DNA of 64,000 nucleotides from Lithospermum erythrorhizon (taxonomy: Eukaryota > Streptophyta > Magnoliopsida > Boraginales > Boraginaceae), in contig JADFUC010002119.1 of assembly GCA_019722365.1 (NCBI GenBank), positions 1-64,000 of the forward strand, in the 5' to 3' direction. Positions 23,823 to 34,877 of the stretch are shown piece by piece. Each line of letters begins with the position of its first letter. The stretch's first letter is position 1. The position numbers and the translations under genes are program-made. The notes under the pieces were generated by a model. It made no database searches and was not told where the DNA came from. It was given only the letters and a program-made list of their open reading frames with translations.

Positions 23823-25785
23823 CCCCCAGCAAGCTTGGGGGTCGAGGAGGGAGAACACCAAGCTTGGAGAGAAGATAAGAATGGTGAGGAGAAGGCAGAT
23901 CTTAGTCAATATGTCTGCCCACTTGTTCAGGAGGTGGGCAGATGCACTAAATAAAATCCCTCGAGCACCTTTTTTCTCTTGTTAAAGTGACAATTGATAT
24001 ATGAACAATAACATTGCGCTCGTGAAAAACTGGATTGTGTGCTATGTGAATAGCTAACTTGTTGTCACAATGCAGTGTGAGCTGGCCTGAGATTCGTGAC
24101 ACAATCATCCAACAGGCACTGTCCAAGTGACTTCAGCTGTAGCTTGAGCCAATGCTCTGTACTCTGCCTCAGCTGAGCTCTAAAAGACAGTACTATGCTT
24201 CTTGCTTTTCCATGAGATTGGAGAGTCACCAAGTGTAACTATGTAACCTGTAACCGATCTTCTAGTTATAGGACAAGATGCCCAATTAAGTCTGAAAGCT
24301 TTGAGTTCAGTTGCTTAGAACCATGAATTACAATCCTTGTGAAACTGCATTGGACACATAATTGAGTAGATGAATCAAGGCTTGTAAATGGGGTTGTCTA
24401 GGGAGTCTGCATGAACTGGTAATACTTGCATAGAGAAACTAGGTATAGCCTTGTTCTCAAAAATTCAACTTGCCTACAATACTCCTATAATATTCTACAT
24501 CCTATAACAGATTCACTAAATAGGAGTGAGCTTGGAATTAAAGAGACAAAGGTGTGGGATAGCCTTTTGCCTTGGTGCCTGGAAAAGTGAGTCCACTGTC
24601 TATCAACAATTTATGTGCAAATTTGGACTGAGTCATAAAAAGATCTGTAGGTTGAATTTCAAAGCCAAGGAAATAATGAAGTCTGCCTAGGTCTTTGATG
24701 TTGAAAGTGCTATGCAGATGAGCCTTTAAGTGATCAATACTAGAGAGATTAAAGCCAGTGATCAAGATATCAGCCACATAAACAACAAAAATGATTGTCC
24801 TTTGTTTGTCATGAATGTAAGACAGAGAATAATCATTTCTTAGACTGAAATAGCCAAGATGAAGAGTTAACTGCTTAACTTTGAAAACCATTGCCTGGAA
24901 GCTTTGCTTGAGGCCATACAAAGACATTCGAGCACAGACAATTTGGGCATTGATGCCTTGGTATATATACACCTCTTCATGCAGATGTCCATGGAAAAAT
25001 GCATTAGTAATATCAAGATGGAACAAAGGCCACTTATTTGGCGCAATGGATAGAATACATCGGCAGTTGCCATTTTCACCAACTTTGGAGAGAAAGTTTC
25101 ATATGTAAACTATGCCATATTTTGTGTGAAACCCTTTGTAACAAGTCTAGGCAATATATACCGATAGATCCATCAGCACTAACTTTGTTTTATATATCCA
25201 TTTGCAAACAATAGTAGTTTTCGAATTGGTAAAGTCACAAAGTCTCAAGTACCATTGGCCAGTTAAAATATTTATTTCATTATTCATACTTCTATCAATT
25301 TAGAATCCCTTGCTAGTTTGTTTATATGTTTTAGGTTCAGAAAATTGTAAAGAAAAAGCATATGCGGATGTACTATGTATAGATGAAGGAAGAAAGTAAC
25401 CTCGGTACTTAAACCAACATCATAAGTCTTCTTTCCATAACACACAGTCCTTGAGATACATAGGTGTTGTATGTAATACGCTTCGTCTTCTAGGTAAAAT
25501 AGGTGAGGACTACTTGAGCCAGCGTGTGAACTAGGAGAACTAGTAGTGTTAGTAATGTGCGAATTGGTGGAAGGAGTGTGTGTGTGTGCGCAAATTCAAC
25601 TCATTATCAAACAAGTTAGAAGATCATGTTGTAAGATGCATTATAGGATGAACTGCTACTTAGTCCGGGTGTATTGTCGGGATAGTAAAGAAATTTGGAA
25701 GGGAATTCATCAAGGGATAATAGGCAAAGTAACATCAAGAGCATTGTAGGAAAGAGGTGAGAATAAAAGGATAGTTGAAAAAATA

Positions 25786-26710
25786 TGCCAACTTGTTCAT
25801 ATTTAAAACATAAAAAAAAACAACCAAGATCGAATAAATGTATATAAACAAATTAGAATACAAAATACATATATACGCCTTATGTGTGATAATAGAAATT
25901 ACTTCTGACGCGTAATTCACCAACTATTCTCTCACGAAGCCTCCGTTGAATTCCTTAGCTTTTAGCACCACAAATGGTGGATGCCTCCAATTAGTCCACA
26001 CGAGGAGCGGTTGAATCACGTGATTGGATTTGCTAGAATCACACGAGTAATTGGAGAACAAAATCAAGTCAAAAGCTTGAAATGATTTTGGCTATGGAGA
26101 TAGGGGAGGGGCGGCTATTAGAGGGAGGAGGAGGAGAATGAAAACTTAGGTTTTCATCTTATCTCTTTCCTTATATAGCCTTCAATTTAAGCTAGAATAA
26201 GGTATTAACGTTAAGCCCAACAAACCCGACACGTTAAAACCGTTAGCTAACTAAATGTCCTTGGTGAGTGGCAACAAGTTACTAATGAGCTCTTCTTAAA
26301 CCATTACTTGAACTAGCAAGTTAATTGATTCGATTTCGTCCAATTTGAATTTTTTACATTGTCAGTATATGCAAAACTCGATGGGTATCTCGTTGATTTT
26401 AATCAACTCTCAATTTAACAATCGATTAAATTTCATACATGAAATAAGATTCAACGACACTACATGTGATGCGACCTTTTGAGAGCTCAGATAATAGCAG
26501 CCGTATAATAATATAATTGACCATTATTATTATTATAACGATTATGAGTAAGATCTAGCAATCGCTCATAATCCCTTTTATTATCATGAGAACCTGACTA
26601 GTAAATACAATTACTATAGTTGAACATTCCGTTTATGTAATCTCATTTAACTAAAACTAGTAAATGAATTGTTACAACAATTGTCGCAACGGGCATAATT
26701 ATAGAAATCA
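25786..26710 (-). mobile_element. Solo LTR, 925 bp, inserted in Copia pol
   Basis: Bounded by TGCCAACTTG at 25786 and GAAATCA at 26710 (TG...CA) and by a perfect 5-bp duplication AAATA at 25781-25785 and 26711-26715. A TATA box GGCTATATAAGG on the minus strand near 26170-26180 suggests minus orientation. The sequences on either side are consecutive parts of Copia pol (integrase C-terminus on the right, the integrase-RT linker on the left, with LFSPLSYNALDVTLPIIP resuming on the left). No internal region remains, so it is a solo LTR. Confidence 0.8.
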
Positions 26711-27945
26711 AAATACTCCCGATTTCCGTGAAAAGCATTGCTCATGAAAATGACATACATTAGATGAAAAAACAATATTGCTATCAAAGATCAAGTAGTT
26801 TGTGAGCTTTCTTCCCAAAAGGGATATCCTATGAAGACACGATGTTTGCCACTTTCAGGCCTTTCTACGGCTTTTATCGGTTGAAACATAACACGAACTG
26901 ACCAAAACTCCTTAAATATTCATATGTTGGAGGAGTTTGAAATAATATTTGATAATATGGTAAGTATGGTTTAAGGGAAGGTAATGGAAATCTGTTGATA
27001 AGATAGGTGTTTGGCAGTAAACATTCTTTTCAATATTTTTCTGGGGAAGATTAGATTGAAATAACAAAGCCCATGAAGTTTCAAGTAAATATTTGTGTTT
27101 TCTTTACACAACTCCATTTTGTTGTGGAGTGCAACTGGATTGGTGAACAATGCCTAGTTGGTGTAAAAGAAATGGATGTCTTACGAAAACTCAGGTGCAT
27201 TGCCACTCTAATGATCTTAACTTTGGGATTTAAGCGTGTTTGAACATATATGAGAAAGGATTTTAAAATAGGAAATGCATTGCTCTTTTGTTGCTATGAA
27301 GTGTGTCATGTGTCTAGTATAATCATCAACTATGGTTATAAAATAGGAACATCCATTAAAGGTTGCGATATGATAGGGGCCTCAAGTATCAACATGTAAC
27401 AAGTCAAATGGTGCACTAGTTTTGAGGATTTGACACTAGAGGTAAAAGACTACGTGTTTGGATTTGGGGCAAATTTAACAGATATATCTCGTGGTTTTGA
27501 ACGATGGACTAGGTAGGTCATGTATATGAGCAATGTAAGAGGCAAGTGACCTAGTCTACTATGCCACAACAAAGAATTTATAACATATAAACTTTTAGAT
27601 GCAATATTTGACACAAAGGAATTTGATATAACTTTATTGAAGATATTAACAGATGTGCATCAGAATGGTTCTAACTTGAAAAACTATTTATATTGAACTT
27701 TGATTGAAAATATGAACTAGTATTTACAATATGAACAGAAGAATGAGTAAAAATGGTACAGAAAGCTGGGCGGGAACAACATTTACAATGTGAGCAGGAA
27801 GAATGAGTAAAAATCCACGGTGAACTTCGGGAACAACGGCAAATGTCGACCAAACAATGCCATATCAGTATGCTAAAGTCCATTAGAAGCTTTACCAAGC
27901 ACTAAATGTGTCTTCTGAGAATGGTCATGTAAGATGCAATGACCA

Positions 27946-29105
27946 TGTTTAAAATATTTCTAATGTATAAATAATATTCTAATAATATTATTTGGATACG
28001 AATCCCATGATCACTATCAGTTGTATAAATAATAATTAAAGGGTAGAAAATATATTATGCCGGATTCTTGGGGAATAAAATAATAAATAGCGACGGAATA
28101 TTGTGATGAAGACCCACGAGCATCAAAGTAGAATACTCTAAGATTGTGTCCACACCAACTTGGCGAACAAGTCCATCGGGTTTACTAAAAGGCACTGAAA
28201 TATTGAACTATATATGATCGGGGTTGGGGAGAGAAAATTCAATGGAATTTTTCCACCTACTAGTCGACCAGAGCAGAGAGAGAAAAAAAGGGAAAAGAAC
28301 TTTTTGCTTTTCACAAAGTATTATCAAAAAGTGAATGAACAATTTTATTCATGAAGAAGTGGCCTATTTATAGGGTTCAAAATTTGTACTTTTAGGCTTT
28401 GTGAAGTGTTTTAACAAAATCTTCCCTCGCTTTCCCTCGTGTTTTAATTCGACCAAAAAGGGATGGGAAGGTTCTAGAATTCTTCTTACTTCTTATTCCT
28501 AAAATAAAGGCACGTTAAGTGGTCAAAAAGCATATTCTCGTATTATTCTTTTTGAGGAAGATTCCTGAATCCCTATCTCCTACTTAAGTTGGTCGACTAA
28601 ATCAAGTGGGAAGGTTCTAGAATTTTCTCACTTCTTATTCCTAAAATAAAGACACATAAAAAGCTAAGTAGAATATTCAAATAATGATTCTACAAAAAAA
28701 ATTCTGGAAGCTCCTTCTTCCCAATAATAGTCGAACATGGGCATAATTCCACAATTGGAATTTTACTTTTAATGTTCTTACGCTAGTTCATTTAAACCCC
28801 GAAAGTTATAATTAGAAATTATGACTCGCTTTACGTTTAATAAGGAAGTTCGCTGACCTCTTGGAAGCTCGATTGACAAAAGTCATGTATTAAATAATGT
28901 TAACCGAGCATTATGTGTTGAAATACATTGATTATGAAGCGGACCACAGTAAGCCATCGCAACCCCCAACATAAATCGAGAGGTATCCTAATACAGACAT
29001 TACTACATAATCGAGCGTATATACGAACTTAAACTTAAATAGGTGTCAGTTTGTACAATCAAATTATTCAACGGATACTATTTCACATATCTCATATTTC
29101 TAACA
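27946..29105 (-). mobile_element. Solo-LTR-like insertion, 1160 bp, in the protease-integrase region
   Basis: Plus-strand ends are TGTTTAAAATATT (27946) and ATTTCTAACA (29105), so TGTT...AACA. A TATA-like CCTATAAATAGG lies near 28365-28376 on the minus strand. The flanks are both Copia pol: PSFQYNLIS on the right and HCILHDHSQKTHLVLG on the left, which are neighbours in the family. No convincing 5-bp target duplication (GACCA versus TAAAC). A repeated word TTAGAAATA close to both ends leaves the exact borders open. Confidence 0.6.
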
Positions 29106-30429
29106 TAAACAACCGCGTCAACTTTGAGGTCGAGAACTCAATTTACTAATAGAATTAGGTTATATTGAAAAGAAGGTATGTCTGACGCAATATGCAAGTG
29201 ATGTGTTTGGAAAGCTTTATGAACAATATGTAATATAGGAATTAATGAGCCATCGGGAATAATAGTATACTATTAGTGCGAGATTTATATGTATGGACAA
29301 GATAAATGTCGGGGGGTGATATGATATGTGAAACACTATATCAAGGATCTAATGATTAGAGACACTTTGAATAAGAAAACAGGATGATTTACCTGCCATT
29401 AGTGCATGGAACTTGAGCCTTCACCATTTGGAGTAGAGATGAAAGAAAAATTGTTGAAAATGCTAACAAGTTTATCAACTTGTGCTTCAAGAGATTTGAC
29501 AACTTATCAAGCTGTGCATCACCAATACTTTTATCTCCTGCTTGTACTGCCATTCTCCCATTTAGATTGCCATGGAGCTTGTAACGCCTTTGTGTAGAAT
29601 TTCCTGGAACTTTGCAATGATCACAGTAGTACTGTGGCCTAGGACTTGCATCATTATTCTAATTAGCTCCATAACCTCTACCACTGCCATGACTGAAATT
29701 TCTCTTCCCCTACCATATGCAGGTGGTTTGTTAGAGTAAAATGCAGCTGCCTATGTGGCAACTTGGGGATTACTGCACACTTCCCTCTGCTTTTCTTCCT
29801 GCACCAACACCTGTAACACCTCAGAAAGATTAGGAAAAGGCTTCATCATGAGAATGTTTCCCCTAACAGTAGTGTATATGTCATTCAAGCCCAGAAGCAA
29901 CTGCATAATCTGTTGATGTTGCAAAATGTTTTTATGCATGGCAGATGCATCAACCGAGGCAATCATATTAGTGTATTCATCCCATAACTTCTACAGATTC
30001 ATGAAATACATAGAAATAGACCGATTTTCTTGAGAGATTAAAGTCAAATCTCGTTGAATTTGATACTTCACATGATTTGTTTGAGCATAACGAGTCTACA
30101 ATTGCTCCCACATATCTGCTGCAGTTGGACAATAGATGATACTTTCAGCAATGTCGCGATCAACCGAGTGTAACAACCATGCTATAACCATTCCATTACA
30201 CCTATCCCACTGAGCAGTTAAAGCGGGATCATTAGGACAAATACATTCTCCATTAACAAAACCAAGCTTATTCTTCGCCATCAATGATATCTCATCCGAA
30301 CTCTTCCAATGGTGAAAATTGTTCTGATTAAGCAGAGAAGTACTCGGAACATAGTTCGGATGATCTGAGTGATGAAGTTGCATAGGATCGAGACTAGGAA
30401 ATGCAGCAGATTATGCAAAATTGATAAGA

Positions 30430-30574
30430 TTTTCTCCCAATTGACTGCCTCTCTTCTCTCACTCAATAATTAGCTAACTAATCAATCATAACTAACTCCA
30501 ATCATTAACAATCATTATCATAATGTTATCCACTAACTATCAACTAATTCGGTTATGCCACATGTCAGTCAACA
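30430..30574 (-). mobile_element. 5' LTR of the Copia element, truncated and rearranged
   Basis: It matches the first part of the LTR at 23509-23822 and ends AGTCAACA at 30574. Homology stops near 30438, before the TATA region. There, an 18-base piece, TAAGATTTTCTCCCAATT, is present in the opposite orientation from the copy in the other LTR. The primer site is missing. The flank GTAAC (30575-30579) matches 3 of 5 bases of the left flank GTATT. Confidence 0.7.
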
Positions 30575-30699
30575 GTAACTATGAGTGATTTAAATGATAA
30601 ATAATTGAAACTTGAGTAATGTTTAAAGCCATTTATTTTAATTAAATTGTACTCAAACACCATGCATAAATATATAATTTCTTAAACTCCTAAGTATAA

Positions 30700-30930
30700 A
30701 CTGGAATCATTATCCCTACTCCTTAATCCCACAATCGATCAGTATATAAACCCCTCTAATCCATTATCATATAATCACCATCTTCGCAGATCACGCATTC
30801 CAATGTACCCCTAAACCATTGAATAATTTCTTTCACTCCTCATTCACCATCCAACCAGTGACCAAAATGTGCACGTTAGAGCAATTAGGCAGCATCTTCT
30901 ACCTAACTTTAATGAAATCAATTGTACCCT
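30700..30930 (+). pseudogene. Duplicated promoter and start of the enoyl-CoA isomerase gene
   Basis: An ATG at 30867 opens MCTLEQLGSIFYLTL, the same start as the full gene at 31759, then runs out of homology and stops at TAA after 21 codons. Upstream, AATCATTATCCCTA and following bases parallel the sequence before the real gene. A good TATA box, AGTATATAAAC, lies about 125 bases before this ATG. A second, poorer copy of the same start (ACGTTAGAGCAGTTAGG) follows at about 30956-30995. Confidence 0.75.
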
Positions 30931-31189
30931 AATAAACCCGCATATACAATCATCACGTTAGAGCAGTTAGGTAATATATTTTTATATCTAAAAGTATGAA
31001 ATTATCACACTAAGAAGGTCCCTGCCTTAAAATATTTCGGAGGAATTAATCGTGGATGTGCCTTAGTTGATAAGCGGATTAGAACTTTCATTTTAACCAC
31101 TCTAATACAAGATTCGCTCCTTATGAGAGTCAAACTCACACTGCATGAAAAGGCGAGGGTGTTGGTACATTTTACATGTTGCTTACTTT

Positions 31190-31345
31190 TAAGAGTGGTC
31201 GAGTCGGTGGAGTAGGTGACTTCGTGACGGAAAGATCCCAAGTTCGATTTGCACTACCAAGGCTTTCTCGATATGTCACACCGAGCTTGTTTAGTATAGT
31301 TTAGCTGGTTGTACATGGTTTATTGGGCTTGCTACATAGATGGAG
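31190..31345 (+). mobile_element. SINE-like element
   Basis: GTGGTCGAGTCGGTGGAG resembles a tRNA-type A box and CAAGTTCGATTTG, about 35 bases on, a B box. Words such as GAGCTTG...TTAGTATAGTTTAGC follow, as in the copy at 16748-16890. It sits between the duplicated start and the real isomerase gene. Confidence 0.5.
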
Positions 31346-31758
31346 CTAGTAGTGTTCCGCCGTTTCCATGGCAACCAATTTTTTTCTGTATATTTGTTGT
31401 ATTATTTTTTTATGAAAAATACATCAAATATATTATTTTTAACCTACTTTACTATTAATGTGCATATTTTGAATCAATTCATAGTTTTGTGTGTTATAAT
31501 CGACAACCATAAAAAATTGATCCTCATTTCGCCCATATTTGCTTAGTGTGATTTTTAACTCGAGGTCAATCTATTACGCACTCAATGCATAACGACTCGA
31601 ATAGCACGGCAGGTCTGCTTTGGTAATTTTCTAATCTTCAAAATCTAGACACAATCATTGTCCCTAAATCTTATTCCCACAACCCTATATCACATTCTCC
31701 AACTCATTAGATCCCACTCCCATTAGTCCCAAAATCATTGTCCACTTTCTTGATCAAA

Positions 31759-33382
31759 ATGTGCACCTTAGAGCAACGAGGCAATATTTTCTACCTGACC
31801 TTAACAGGAGAAGATGAGCATCGTTTGCATCCTGATCTCATCGTCTCTATACGTTCGGCTCTTGCTCAAGCCAACTCTCAAGCCGTTAAAGGCTCGGCTT
31901 TAATCACCACTGCTCATGGAAAATTCTTCTCTAATGGCTTTGATCTTAGGTATGATTAATGAAAACTCAATTTTCTTGAATTTTTTTTAGTGATTTGAAT
32001 ACCCTTTTGGATGTTTGTGTCAAAATGTGTTAATAATTGATGGGTTATATACTTTACATGCAAAGATCAATTGGTTGTAGATAAATAAAGATTGATGTTA
32101 TTAATACTCATGCCGTCTTAATAAACCAATATGGACTAGTTTATCAATACTCCATGTACATGTAACCAGTCCACTTGGTTCAAGTATACGAGGTTTACAC
32201 CTGCATTAACCGGGGATGTTAAAATTATATTCGTCGTGTTAAAATCAATTGGTTATATATGAAGTTATATATGAATGAAGTTCAATACATTATTAATTCA
32301 CCCTTAATATGGTAATCAACCAATGTGGTATTGATTCTCAATAAAATGATTGTATGTTTGATTTGTTTGTATGATTTGGAAAAGGTAGGAGCTTTTCATT
32401 TTGTAGTTAAGGGTTGGTATGATTATATAGGCATGACAAATTTTTGATTTTTTTGGTTATATGAACACTCTTTTGTATTTATTTCCCCATTTTAGGATTC
32501 ATTTGATGATATGATCGCCCATTTAGATTGTCTATGTCAAAGTGATTGTATGTTTGATTGCTTCATATTAGGAGTTGTGTAAAGGTATGAGCTTTAATTT
32601 GAACTTTTGAGGTTGCTTGATTATTGAGGAAATTATTTCACCTAACTTAAGGCACACTTTTTTGTTTGGTTATAACTTATACATGGTTAAATTCTTCCAG
32701 CATTTGAAGTCGGATTTGTTTGTAGATTTCCCATGTTGTTCTATAATAAAGTTTTATTATTGTCTATTAATCTATTATCTATGATTATGGGATGATTTAT
32801 TGTTCTTTAGATGAATTACACAAGGTTTCATATGAAATTTTGATATGTTCTAGGTATGCTCAAGAAGCTGGTTCTGCTAAAGCTGCCATGGAAAGGCTGG
32901 TGAACATGGTGGAGTTATTTAAGCCACTAGTAACCGACTTCATCTCCCTTCGTATGCCTACTGTAGCTGCCATCACAGGCCACGCTGCAGCTGCTGGGCT
33001 AATGCTGGCTATGTGCCATGATTACGTTACAATGAGGTCCGACCAAGGTGTACTCTACATGAGTGAATTGGACATAGGAATGACACTGCCAGATTATTTC
33101 ACTGCTCTAATCAGGTCCAAGATTAGCTCAGCTCCTGCTCGACGTGCCTTGGTGTTGAGAGCCATGAAGATTAAAGCCGATGAGGCAGTGCAGATGGGGA
33201 TTGTTCATTCAGATCATGCTAATGGGGAAGATGCTTTCCAAGCTGCTGTGCATTTAGGCGAAGATTTGGCAAAAAATAGATGGAATGGGACAGCGTACGC
33301 GGAGATTAGGAAGTCATTACACCCCGAGTTGTGTGTCATTTTAGGGATCTCTGATGTTCCAGTATTGCCTTCACATCTTTAG
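31759..33382 (+). CDS. Delta3,delta2-enoyl-CoA isomerase (peroxisomal)
   Basis: Moves the double bond of 3-enoyl-CoA esters to position 2 so unsaturated fatty acids can pass through peroxisomal beta-oxidation. Two exons: 31759-31949 and 32854-33382, joined by a 904-base intron with GT (31950) and AG (32852-32853); 239 codons, the family's usual size. The start MCTLEQRGNIFYLTLTGEDEHR is that of plant ECI proteins. Crotonase-fold motifs include GKFFSNGFDL, ITGHAAAAGLMLAMCHDY and YMSELDIGMTLPDYF, where the glutamate of SEL is the likely catalytic base. The C-terminus is SHL, a plausible peroxisomal targeting signal, though not the common SKL. An upstream in-frame TTG is not needed; ATG at 31759 fits the family. 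The frame is intact. Degenerate copies of its 5' end lie just upstream. Confidence 0.92.
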
Positions 33383-33503
33383 AAAAATATTTTAGTACTA
33401 TATTGATAGCATTTAATGATGTTCTGTAATTCAATTTGGAACTTATTGGTGGAGATAATAATCAATTGGAATGACATATATTTTAATGTTGGAGAATTTG
33501 AAG

Positions 33504-33575
33504 CTTTTTTTTTTTAACGGGGTAACCCGCAACCGCTACTCTTTGAGTGCACAGGATAAACCTGAATTTCAAACT
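33504..33575 (-). mobile_element. SINE 3'-tail-like fragment
   Basis: On the minus strand: AGCGGTTGCGGGTTACC, then CCGTT and a run of As. A similar minus-strand fragment, GTAGCGGCTACGGATCTCCG with an A run, lies at 52773-52830. Both look like 3' ends of a poly(A)-tailed retroposon. Confidence 0.4.
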
Positions 33576-33587
33576 TCTGATACATAA

Positions 33588-33760
33588 CATGTACATGTTC
33601 CAGTATACCTTCAGCTGTATATGGAAAATTTTGTCACTTTCACTATTGTTGTGTCAAAAACATAAAAGGACTAAGAAATTTTGCATCACTTAACTACCAT
33701 GTACATGTTCCAATGTACCTTCAGCTGTACATACCATGTACATGTTCCAATTTACTCTGA
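33588..33760 (+). repeat. Three degenerate direct repeats downstream of the isomerase gene
   Basis: CATGTACATGTTCCA followed by a variant of GTATACCTTCAGCTGTA occurs at 33588, 33698 and 33735 (the last cut short). The unit resembles the last codons of the isomerase gene (GATGTTCCAGTATTGCCTTC, 33348-33370). Confidence 0.7.
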
Positions 33761-34870
33761 TGTTCGGCTCGTTTACATGTCGACCTACATTAAGGACTCT
33801 CCTCATCTCAAGACGTTGGGTCTTACAAAGTTCTTATCATTAACTATATAAAAAAATGTTAATAAAATATTACCTTGTTTGGAATTGAGTTAACATAAAA
33901 ATTAAATTAAGGTAAGTTACAAGGTTTGCATTCATTAGACATTGGTAGGACTAAATCATCAATAACACTTGACTATCTTAATACTAAAACAAGAGGAGTA
34001 GTGAACAGAGCCAACCCTATAAAATTCATCAAATTATATCAGTCATATTTCTTGATAGCTATATACATCTCCCACCAATACGAGTGCACATGCCATATTT
34101 AGTCAACCAACCCTTTTTAATTTTCTTATAATAATGTTGAGAATTTCAACTTCATTGCAAGCTAGTCAAAGGTTGTTGCTCAGCACCTTCGACATGGGAT
34201 TGATATCTAAGATGAAACAACATCCTCAAAACTCCAACCCAACATTTCTGTCTTTGTAGATAACAGTAGGTAAAAACAAACCATAATAGGTGGTTTTAGG
34301 CTTGACAACACCACCTAACATCTTCAACAAGAACGAAAAGGAAACAGTCCCATTCAACCAAACAATCGGATTTTAAGTTGAACTTTTCAAGGTGAAACAC
34401 AGCGAGTCTTTGACTCGCCTTATGATAGTTTACAGGCCTAGTTCAAGCCACCATCAAATGTGTTGCTTCTTTGAGATAGAAGAGGTTAAACCAAACCAAA
34501 ACCAAATCATTTTACAAGCTATTTGACTTCAAGCTAATGATGGTATTTTGACGTAGTTATACGGTCTCATATGGTAAATCATTTAACAGCTGAGTGTCAC
34601 ACAGTGTAATATGATCTATTTCCTTTCCAAAGATTCCTCTTCACCACTCTCATTTCATTGTGCTTCTTTTCATACTTTGCATCAATGGAACAGATAGAAA
34701 GTACCAAGAAAAGTAAATAACCAATGAAAAAAGGAGGAAACAGAATACAAAATGGCTGTTGGAGGAATCTTTCCTACAGAAAAGTAACTGGGTCACTCCA
34801 CTAGAAGTTTAAATCCAAATATGTCCTCCCTCATTAAAAAAACAACTTTCAGGCCTTTTACATAGTCCTC
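33761..34870. other. Intergenic, nothing recognised
   Basis: Moderately AT-rich DNA between the isomerase gene and the minus-strand HRLI gene. The last part (from about 34600) is probably the 3' flank of the HRLI gene. No coding signal. Confidence 0.4.
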
Positions 34871-34877
34871 CCGATAC

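Larger units (their letters stand above)
23850..30383 (-). pseudogene. Copia gag-pol, decayed and interrupted twice
   Basis: Minus-strand order from right to left is the full Copia order. Gag at 29751-30383 (NKLGFVNGECICP, MVIAWLLHSVDRDI); zinc-knuckle relic YYCDHCKVPGNS at about 29590-29640; protease end with PSFQYNLIS near 29150-29180; integrase at 26720-27480 (LLHVDTWGP, IVDDYTRH); reverse transcriptase at 24538-25230 (FHLDITNAFFHG, SLYGLKQ, KDLGRLHYFLGFEI); RNase H at 23990-24240 (SSAEAEYRALAQATAE, HCDNKLAIHIAHN). Many stops and frameshifts. In reverse transcriptase the catalytic YVDD-type box reads YVAD, and in integrase the second catalytic aspartate region reads SGNAPEF rather than SDN. 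Two other LTRs have inserted, at 25786-26710 and 27946-29105. Dead element. Confidence 0.92.
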
